From Candidatus Bathyarchaeota archaeon ex4484_135 (GTDB lineage Archaea > Thermoproteota > Bathyarchaeia > EX4484-135): 11,592 nucleotides of DNA. Position 1 is the first letter of the stretch. Each line of letters opens with the position of its first letter. The notes under the pieces are model-generated. The model ran no database searches, had not been told where the DNA came from, and was given only the letters and a program-made list of their open reading frames with translations. Made by a program: the position numbers and the translations under genes. Shown here piece by piece: positions 6,536-11,592 of the stretch. The stretch is taken from NCBI GenBank assembly GCA_002255025.1, contig NJEJ01000026.1:1-11592 (forward strand). The letters run 5' to 3'.

Positions 6536-6727
6536 TTGACGAAGGGGACGCCATCATTCGGCAAACACGCCCACCAGGTCGTCCACATAAGGTGCCGTAG
6601 GTGCGGCCGGAGGGCCTACCACGTCCGCAAGAAGCGTTGTGCAGCCTGCGGGTTCGGGGAGTCCAAGAAGATGAGGCGTTACTCCTGGCAGACTAGGCCG
6701 GTCAACAGGGCCAGGAGGCTGAGGTAA
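6536..6727 (+). CDS. rpl37e: Ribosomal protein eL37 (L37e)
   Basis: A large-subunit ribosomal protein of 63 residues, normal for the family. It opens with T-K-G-T-P-S-F-G-K, the near-invariant eL37 start. A zinc-ribbon follows, with C-R-R-C-G (about 20-24) and C-A-A-C-G (about 35-39). The protein is very basic (K/R-rich), as expected for an rRNA-binding protein, and ends in the usual R-R-Y-S-W segment plus a basic tail. The start is TTG, supported by a GGAGGG site 9 bases upstream and by the conserved N-terminus. It is the second gene of the LSm operon. About 190 bases without a gene follow. Confidence 0.96.
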   Translation: MTKGTPSFGKHAHQVVHIRCRRCGRRAYHVRKKRCAACGFGESKKMRRYSWQTRPVNRARRLR

Positions 6728-6880
6728 GCTTCTAGCCTGAGAGATGTGGTAATAGAGGACGATCAAGTAAGCCCACCGAACCAGGTCCGCGATTGTACCT
6801 CAGGAGGCCGTTTAACAGGGCGAGAAACCGTAATAGCATGATGATAAAGGCAGTCAGACTAGATCCCGGATGAGGAAAAC
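6728..6880. other. Intergenic spacer before tRNA-Ala, no gene recognised
   Basis: A spacer between eL37 and the tRNA promoter. I see no protein gene with a credible start and no known RNA family. It contains one perfect box C motif (ATGATGA, 6838-6844) but no box D (CTGA) at suitable spacing, so it is not called as a C/D sRNA. No strong poly-T terminator is present after eL37. Confidence 0.5.
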
Positions 6881-6887
6881 CTTAAAT
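6881..6887 (+). promoter_or_regulatory. TATA box of tRNA-Ala
   Basis: CTTAAAT after an A-rich GAGGAAAAC (possible BRE) lies about 32 bases before the mature tRNA 5' end at 6916. This predicts a primary transcript with a leader of about 5-6 bases, to be removed by RNase P. Confidence 0.55.
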
Positions 6888-6915
6888 CTCAGGCTCCTCT
6901 AGCCCTTCCCCGGGT

Positions 6916-7862
<947 letters not shown>

Positions 7863-7869
7863 CACCTGC

Positions 7870-8325
7870 TCACCTGCGATGGTTGGATTGTCCCTGACCT
7901 GCTTCTTCTGGCTTGGCCTCCACCCAATAGGCTCCTTCTTCAGTTACTTCCTTCTTCCATATTGGTGCCTTATGCTTGACTGCGTTTACCAGCTCCTCAA
8001 GTGCCCTGAAGGCTTCCTGTCTATGCCTTGAGGCTACTGCAACACACATCACGAGTTCTCCCACGCCAGCAGAGCCTACCTTGTGTTCTATGGCTCCGTC
8101 TATGATGCCATGCCTGGCCTTGGCCTCTTCAAGGAGCTTCGCGAGGACCTCTGGGGCGAGCTTCTCATGAGCCTCGTACTCGAGCCTCAGGACACGCTTG
8201 CCGGAGCTGATGCCCCTGACGACGCCTATGAAGATGCATATTGCCCCTATCTCCTCGGAGGACTTCTTCAGCTCCTCGACCAGCTCGTCTAGGTCACTTA
8301 TCCTGTCCACCAGCCTAGCCCTCAA
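7870..8325 (-). CDS. moaE: Molybdopterin synthase catalytic subunit MoaE
   Basis: This is the large subunit of molybdopterin synthase. With thiocarboxylated MoaD it puts two sulphurs into cyclic pyranopterin monophosphate to form molybdopterin. The 151 residues match the family. I-C-I-F-I-G-V-V-R-G is at about 29-38 and L-E-Y-E-A-H-E near 48-54. V-G-E-L-V is at about 88-92 and S-R-H-R near 99-102. The active-site lysines K117 and K124 in K-H-K-A-P-I-W-K-K-E have the same seven-residue spacing as in E. coli MoaE. The start is TTG 8325; GGAGGGTGA 5-13 bases upstream supports it, and the nearby ATG at 8331 runs straight into a stop. The gene begins 4 bases after moaD ends. The last 12 or so residues (E-E-A-G-Q-G-Q-S-N-H-R-R) are non-conserved. 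Confidence 0.94.
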   Translation of the reverse strand: MRARLVDRISDLDELVEELKKSSEEIGAICIFIGVVRGISSGKRVLRLEYEAHEKLAPEVLAKLLEEAKARHGIIDGAIEHKVGSAGVGELVMCVAVASRHRQEAFRALEELVNAVKHKAPIWKKEVTEEGAYWVEAKPEEAGQGQSNHRR

Positions 8326-8329
8326 GCCA

Positions 8330-8338
8330 TCACCCTCC
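8330..8338 (-). promoter_or_regulatory. Ribosome binding site for the TTG start of moaE
   Basis: On the minus strand GGAGGGTGA overlaps the moaD stop codon and ends 4 bases before TTG 8325. It is a near-perfect match to the archaeal anti-Shine-Dalgarno and settles the unusual start codon. Confidence 0.7.
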
Positions 8339-8572
8339 GGACGCTGGAGGCATGATATCTACCACGTCGCCATCCTTAAGCCTCACGCCCCCTGGGCCAT
8401 CTGCTTCCACGAGTTCCTCATTAACGGCTATCAGGAATTCCCTAGTGTCGCGATCCCCAAAGAAGGCTTTGATGAGGTCGGTTAGTGTCGTGGCCTCGTC
8501 TAGCTTGAGTTCTACTTCGCTTAAGCCCGTTTCCTCTCTGAGACGGGCGAAGAATCGCACCTTGACCTTCAC
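8330..8572 (-). CDS. moaD: Molybdopterin synthase sulphur carrier MoaD
   Basis: A ubiquitin-fold sulphur carrier. Its C-terminal Gly-Gly is adenylated, thiocarboxylated and used by MoaE. From GTG 8572 the protein is 80 residues, the usual length, starting V-K-V-K-V-R-F-F-A-R-L-R-E-E-T-G and ending G-D-V-V-D-I-M-P-P-A-S-G-G. The C-terminal GG is exact. A longer reading from TTG-like codons near 8632 would add 20 residues (L-P-C-L-Y-I-F...) that are not part of the fold and would run through the TATA box, so GTG 8572 is preferred. Directly followed by moaE. MoaD-like proteins in archaea can also act in tRNA thiolation or protein modification, but the neighbour makes molybdopterin synthesis the first choice. 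The E1-like activating enzyme is not in the window. Confidence 0.9.
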   Translation of the reverse strand: MKVKVRFFARLREETGLSEVELKLDEATTLTDLIKAFFGDRDTREFLIAVNEELVEADGPGGVRLKDGDVVDIMPPASGG

Positions 8573-8601
8573 GCTGGCCTCCCAGGTCTGGTCGGCCGCG
8601 A

Positions 8602-8611
8602 AAATATATAA
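8602..8611. promoter_or_regulatory. Shared TATA element between moaD operon and HTH-chelatase operon
   Basis: AAATATATAA is the only TATA-like element between the divergent genes. It lies about 35 bases from GTG 8572 (moaD, minus) and about 38 from GTG 8645 or 26 from TTG 8633 (regulator, plus). The plus orientation has a good BRE (GCGAAAA); the minus side does not. The TATA core is nearly symmetrical and may drive both directions. Confidence 0.6.
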
Positions 8612-8644
8612 GCATGGAAGGACACCGAGCAATTGGGACCTGGG

Positions 8645-8965
8645 GTGAGCGTTCCCTGTGAAATAATGGCTAGGAGGCTCTTGCCAGCTCTAAGGGCCCT
8701 TATAGCAAGGGAGCTGGTCGAGAGGCACGGCCTAGCACAATCTAAGGTGGCTTCCCTCCTGGGCGTTACACAAGCCTCCGTGAGCCATTACCTGTCCGCC
8801 AAGCGTGGGAAGCTGAAGGGCTTGATATGCGGGCCTGAGGAGCTGAAGTCCATGGCTAGGGAGGTAGCTGACCGTATAGCCGATGGCTCCATAAAGCCGG
8901 AAGAAATACCCAAGGTCCTGTGCAAGATATGCTCCCGCATAAAGAGCGAGAAGGGCTTCTCATGA
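8645..8965 (+). CDS. HTH transcriptional regulator (COG2522 type)
   Basis: A small predicted DNA-binding protein of 106 residues from GTG 8645. The N-terminus V-S-V-P-C-E-I-M-A-R-R-L-L-P-A-L-R matches archaeal COG2522 regulators, which keep the P-C-E and L-P-A-L-R-A segments. The helix-turn-helix is at about residues 33-55 (G-L-A-Q-S-K-V-A-S-L-L-G-V-T-Q-A-S-V-S-H-Y-L), a textbook HTH_3-like recognition unit. A C-terminal segment contains C-K-I-C. GTG 8645 keeps the conserved P-C-E motif; ATG 8666 would lose it, and TTG 8633 lies exactly 26 bases after the TATA box. The gene ends with an ATGA overlap onto the chelatase gene and shares a promoter region with moaD, so it may control itself, the chelatase and the molybdopterin operon. 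Ligand unknown. Confidence 0.85.
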   Translation: MSVPCEIMARRLLPALRALIARELVERHGLAQSKVASLLGVTQASVSHYLSAKRGKLKGLICGPEELKSMAREVADRIADGSIKPEEIPKVLCKICSRIKSEKGFS

Positions 8966-10737
8966 GCCGTGATGGTGAAGGGGCCCGTGGCTCAGGAGCC
9001 CATGGCGAACGTTTTTACCCATCCTCGGGGCTCTTCACGATGGGCATGGAAAAGGAGATGCCAGAGAGACCCGTATTCCCGTTCTCAGCTATCGTGGGCC
9101 TGGAGAAGCTGAAGCTAGCCCTCTTGCTGAACGCGGTTGACCCGAGGATAGGAGGCGTCCTCATAAAGGGCCCGAAGGGCTCGGGCAAGACCACGTGCGT
9201 CAGGGCCTTCGCAGACGTCCTGCCGACCATAAAGGTCGTGAAGGGCTGTCCCTTCAACTGCAACCCCTACGACCTGACGAACATGTGCGAGAAGTGCAGG
9301 GAACGCTACCTCAGGGGCGAGGAGCTGCCCGTCGAGGAACGCAAGATGAAGGTGGTCAACCTGCCCCTAAGTGCCACGGAGGACCGAGTCGTCGGGAGCT
9401 TAGATGTCGAGAAAGCCATAAAGCACGGCATCGAGGCCCTCAAGCCCGGCATACTGGCCGAGGCGAACCAGAATATACTTTACGTGGACGAGGTCAACCT
9501 CCTGCCCGACCACCTGGCTGACGACCTATTGGACGCGGCCGCCACGGGCTGGAACGTGGTGGAACGTGAGGGCATATCCGTCAGCCACCCGTCCAGGTTC
9601 ATACTCGTCGGTTCCATGAACCCCGAGGAAGGGGAACTCAGGCCCCAGCTCCTCGACCGCTTCGGCCTGTCCGTCGTGGTGGACAACATAACGTCCGTCG
9701 AGGAACGCATGGAGATAGTGAGGAGGAGCATGGAGTTCGAGGACGACCCGGAGGGCTTCTTAAAAAAATACGAGGCCGAGCAGAAGAAGCTGAGGCAGAA
9801 CATAATAAGGGCTAGGGAGCTGCTTCCAAGAGTCCAGATACCCGAGGAGCTGCTCAAAGTCATCTCCGAGGCATGTGTTAGGCTCGGGGTTGACGGCATG
9901 AGGCCGGATATAGTCATGGCGAGAGCAGCCAGGGCCCTAGCGGCCCTCAGGGGCAAGACAGAAGTGGAACTAGAAGATGTGCTAGAAGTTGCTGAGCTAG
10001 CCCTGGGCCACAGGACGAGAGAACACGGCAGGAAAGAGCCTGCCAGACCCGAGGAGATAAGGGAGACGATCCTAGACGTGGCCAGCGAGCTAGGGCTCCT
10101 TAGGCCCGGCGGTGAGGAGGCCGGAAGGAGGAGGGGCCTTGGGTTCTTCAGGAGAAGAGCTAGGAAGGGTCCGCCCGGTGAGGGACCTGGGGTTTCCGTG
10201 AGGGAGGCACAGCCCGGGAGTCAAGAAGGCCTCAGGGTGTCCTCGGGAGGGCCTGCTCTAAAGGACGCTAAGCCATCGAGCAAATTCAGGGGCATTTTCA
10301 AGAAAATAGGCTCGTTTTTTCGCGGGCTCTGCTCGTGTGGGCTAATGTATAGGGCATGGGAGCCGCCCAAGAGAATCGACGTAGGAATAGAGGCTAGGAA
10401 GATAGACAGGATATTGAGGGAAGTCTGTGGTAAAAGAGTTAAGAGCTTAATGGAAGGTCGGAGGGGACGTAGGTGGTCCTGGCGATTCCCAAGGGAATCA
10501 CCGAGGGCAATTCACATACCTGCTACCATAAGGGCGGCCGTGAGGAGGAAGCCAAAGGCACCGATCGAGATACGGCTTGAAGACATCATGGAACCTCTGT
10601 ATGTGTGTAAGGCTCCTGCCACCATCATGTTCATACTCGACGCCAGCGATTCCATGCACTTGACCTACCACCTGGTCAGGAGGACCGTTTCGTGCCTCTA
10701 CCACGACTTCAGGATCCACAGGGACAAGGTGGGGTGA
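8962..10737 (+). CDS. ChlI/ChlD-like metal-chelatase subunit, AAA+ and N-terminal half of VWA (frame broken)
   Basis: Mg/Co-chelatase family ATPase subunit of 591 residues. The AAA+ module has Walker A G-P-K-G-S-G-K-T-T (70-78), Walker B L-Y-V-D-E-V-N-L-L (173-181), sensor I G-S-M-N-P-E-E-G-E-L-R-P-Q-L-L-D-R-F (217-234, arginine finger R233) and sensor II near R314. Inserted cysteines C96, C100, C109 and C112 (G-C-P-F-N-C ... M-C-E-K-C) are typical of cobalt-type relatives. A basic, Gly/Pro-rich linker (385-460) leads to the VWA domain with MIDAS D-A-S-D-S (560-564). The frame then stops at TGA 10735, inside the VWA domain, and continues in the -1 frame. ATG 8962 overlaps the regulator stop by ATGA; ATG 9040 (M-G-M-E-K) is a good alternative because family homology begins only at R-P-V-F-P-F-S-A-I-V-G. 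Probably inserts cobalt with a CobN-type subunit encoded elsewhere. Confidence 0.88.
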   Translation: MSRDGEGARGSGAHGERFYPSSGLFTMGMEKEMPERPVFPFSAIVGLEKLKLALLLNAVDPRIGGVLIKGPKGSGKTTCVRAFADVLPTIKVVKGCPFNCNPYDLTNMCEKCRERYLRGEELPVEERKMKVVNLPLSATEDRVVGSLDVEKAIKHGIEALKPGILAEANQNILYVDEVNLLPDHLADDLLDAAATGWNVVEREGISVSHPSRFILVGSMNPEEGELRPQLLDRFGLSVVVDNITSVEERMEIVRRSMEFEDDPEGFLKKYEAEQKKLRQNIIRARELLPRVQIPEELLKVISEACVRLGVDGMRPDIVMARAARALAALRGKTEVELEDVLEVAELALGHRTREHGRKEPARPEEIRETILDVASELGLLRPGGEEAGRRRGLGFFRRRARKGPPGEGPGVSVREAQPGSQEGLRVSSGGPALKDAKPSSKFRGIFKKIGSFFRGLCSCGLMYRAWEPPKRIDVGIEARKIDRILREVCGKRVKSLMEGRRGRRWSWRFPRESPRAIHIPATIRAAVRRKPKAPIEIRLEDIMEPLYVCKAPATIMFILDASDSMHLTYHLVRRTVSCLYHDFRIHRDKVG

Positions 10738-11081
10738 TATTTGACGGCCTCACGCCCCTCGCGTCCGGCATCCTGCTTGGCCTCAGGGTCTTGAGGGAAG
10801 AAGTAGCCAGGAACCCGAACACGATACCTGTGCTGGTCCTAGTCACGGACGGCGGGGCCAACGTGCCCTTGCACGTCGATTACTCGGCCTTCAGCAAGAT
10901 GTCGAAGGACCTGAGGGACCAGATAGCCGTGCTAGACGCCATCAGGGCCGCGAGAATGGCAGGCGAACAGGGCGTCAGGATGGTCATATTGAACACGAAC
11001 CCGGATTACCACGAGGGCGTGGAGATAACGAGGGCCTTGGCCAGGGCGTCCGGGGGCATCCTTCACGTGGTGGGCTCCTGA
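10734..11081 (+). CDS. C-terminal half of the chelatase VWA domain (separate frame)
   Basis: This -1-frame reading continues the chelatase gene: V-I-F-D-G-L-T-P-L-A-S-G-I-L-L-G, V-L-V-T-D-G-G-A-N and V-R-M-V-I-L-N-T. The MIDAS Thr (G-L-T-P-L-A) and Asp (V-T-D-G) are present, completing the D-x-S-x-S half upstream. GTG 10734 overlaps the upstream TGA as GTGA, so translational coupling is possible on paper. Compared with BchD/ChlD VWA domains recalled from memory, about 28 residues are missing between the K-V-G-V-I-F strand and G-L-T-P-L-A. The break is therefore a deletion of a length not divisible by three, rather than a simple one-base slip. The C-terminus (G-G-I-L-H-V-V-G-S) also ends somewhat early. 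Most likely a damaged gene or assembly error; a split functional VWA is unlikely. Confidence 0.75.
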   Translation: MIFDGLTPLASGILLGLRVLREEVARNPNTIPVLVLVTDGGANVPLHVDYSAFSKMSKDLRDQIAVLDAIRAARMAGEQGVRMVILNTNPDYHEGVEITRALARASGGILHVVGS

Positions 11082-11101
11082 GGACATCTCACAAAAGGCC
11101 T

Positions 11102-11509
11102 TCAGCCCGTCCTGCGGCCCGTCATCCGCCTTATCCTTGCGAGGTTGTCCAAGAGGCCCGATAGAAGGGCACTAAGCTCCCTCAGCCTGCCCAGGTCCCC
11201 CTCAGCCTTCATCATCTCGTTCAGCTCGCTGAGCTTGCGGAGGAGCGTTTGCTCCAACGAGCTGAGTAGCACGTCGCTGGCTGCTATGGTCACGTCCTGT
11301 CCCTCCCGGACCACTATGACCCTCTTCTGGCAGCGGGCACACCATATCTCGCCGCTCCTGAGCCTGAAGAGAGGCGATGAACAAGCCGGGCACTGTATAT
11401 CGAGCATGACGGCTCCCTGCCTGAGCATATCAGCCATACGCTTGAGGGCCTCGGCTTCCCCAGACGCCCTGGGCCTCTTCTCCGGTTGGCGTGCTGGCTC
11501 GGCGTTCAA
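11102..11509 (-). CDS. UPF0148 / Sjogren autoantigen p27-like zinc-ribbon protein
   Basis: A 135-residue protein of the archaeal UPF0148 (Auto_anti-p27) family, whose function is not established. The four-cysteine zinc ribbon is clear: C40-P-A-C43 and C57-A-R-C60, in the family sequence G-A-V-M-L-D-I-Q-C-P ... P-L-F-R-L-R-S-G-E-I-W-C. A basic, low-complexity N-terminus (about 1-20) precedes it, and a Leu/Glu-rich C-terminal half (about 82-128) should form helices or a coiled coil. The start is TTG 11509, the only candidate upstream of the domain before a stop at 11522-11524; ATG at codon 25 (M-A-D-M-L) would also keep the ribbon. It converges on the chelatase gene with a 20-base gap and lies 12 bases downstream of another minus-strand gene, so it is probably in an operon with it. 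Confidence 0.85.
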   Translation of the reverse strand: MNAEPARQPEKRPRASGEAEALKRMADMLRQGAVMLDIQCPACSSPLFRLRSGEIWCARCQKRVIVVREGQDVTIAASDVLLSSLEQTLLRKLSELNEMMKAEGDLGRLRELSALLSGLLDNLARIRRMTGRRTG

Positions 11510-11521
11510 TTCCCCACGACC

Positions 11522-11592
11522 TTAATCCTTTATGCCCTCGAGTATCGATATGACCTGCCATATCTTGGTCCTAGTCGGCACGGGCATGTTCG
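11522..11592 (-). CDS. 3' end of an unidentified gene (partial)
   Basis: Minus-strand frame entering from beyond the window and ending at TAA 11524-11522. It encodes the C-terminus N-M-P-V-P-T-R-T-K-I-W-Q-V-I-S-I-L-E-G-I-K-D. The codons (AGG, ATA) fit the rest of the genome, and the UPF0148 gene starts 12 bases after the stop, so a real upstream operon gene is likely. About 22 residues are too few to name a family. A start at the internal ATG 11587 would give only a 21-residue peptide and is less likely. Confidence 0.5.
   Translation of the reverse strand, partial: NMPVPTRTKIWQVISILEGIKD

Noticed and set aside
6838..6900. Possible box C/D guide RNA
   Set aside because: Box C (ATGATGA) is perfect, but no CTGA box D or D' lies at the required distances, and the downstream half overlaps the tRNA promoter.
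9760..9771. A7 run, TTA AAA AAA TAC, a canonical-looking slippery heptamer in the AAA+ domain
   Set aside because: A -1 shift here would stop at about 9815, before the lid helices and sensor II, giving an inactive ATPase; the T6 run in the linker is a better placed candidate.
10692..10733. ATG 10692 as the true start of a separate downstream gene
   Set aside because: The first 14 residues from this ATG are out-of-frame sequence of the chelatase VWA domain (the zero frame reads C-L-Y-H-D-F-R there), so only the part from about 10734 is homologous.

Overview
The window is chromosomal DNA from an archaeon, almost certainly thermophilic. The archaeal assignment rests on several gene types seen together: sn-glycerol-1-phosphate dehydrogenase (archaeal lipid backbone), an archaeal proteasome beta subunit, the KH/beta-CASP ribonuclease aCPSF1, an Sm-like protein with ribosomal protein eL37, and an archaeal-type RNase P RNA. 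TATA boxes of the CTTTAAA type lie 26-28 bases upstream of several start codons. Codon use is GC-rich with strong preference for AGG (Arg) and ATA (Ile), as in thermophilic archaea. The phylum cannot be fixed by eye. A methanogenesis-marker-8-like gene suggests a methanogen or a relative of methanogens.

Layout. Bases 1-~281 (+) hold RNase P RNA, cut at its 5' end by the window edge. It is followed by a Cys-rich protein of unknown role (315-809) and a MazG-like nucleotide pyrophosphohydrolase (830-1135). On the minus strand lie a class I SAM methyltransferase interrupted by an in-frame TGA (1141-1947) and egsA (1994-3058). egsA is divergent from the plus-strand pair psmB and aCPSF1 (3160-5744), which overlap by ATGA. 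A PUA/MCT-1-type RNA-binding protein (5741-6232, minus) converges on aCPSF1, and the two stop codons share one CTAG. It is divergent from the LSm-eL37 operon (6279-6727). A 188-base spacer leads to tRNA-Ala(GGC) at 6916-6992.

A minus-strand operon then reads moaD, moaE and a DUF2099/methanogenesis-marker-8-like gene, whose last codons run antisense through the tRNA. Divergent from moaD, sharing one TATA element, are an HTH regulator (COG2522 type) and a ChlI/ChlD-like metal-chelatase subunit (AAA+ plus VWA). The chelatase gene is broken inside its VWA domain by a frame change together with a missing stretch of about 28 codons. A UPF0148 zinc-ribbon protein and the tail of an unidentified gene (minus) close the window.

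Most of the window is information-processing housekeeping: RNA maturation (RNase P), RNA 3'-end formation and decay (aCPSF1), RNA binding (PUA, LSm), translation (eL37, tRNA-Ala) and protein turnover (psmB). Two cofactor themes are added: molybdopterin (MoaD/MoaE) and metal insertion into a tetrapyrrole (chelatase, probably cobalt). I did not find a clear novel defence or mobile system. The most notable points are the two broken reading frames, the tRNA/CDS antisense overlap, the marker-8 gene in a molybdopterin operon, and the shared or leaderless promoters. Having two broken frames in 11.6 kb means sequencing or assembly error must be excluded before any is called biological.
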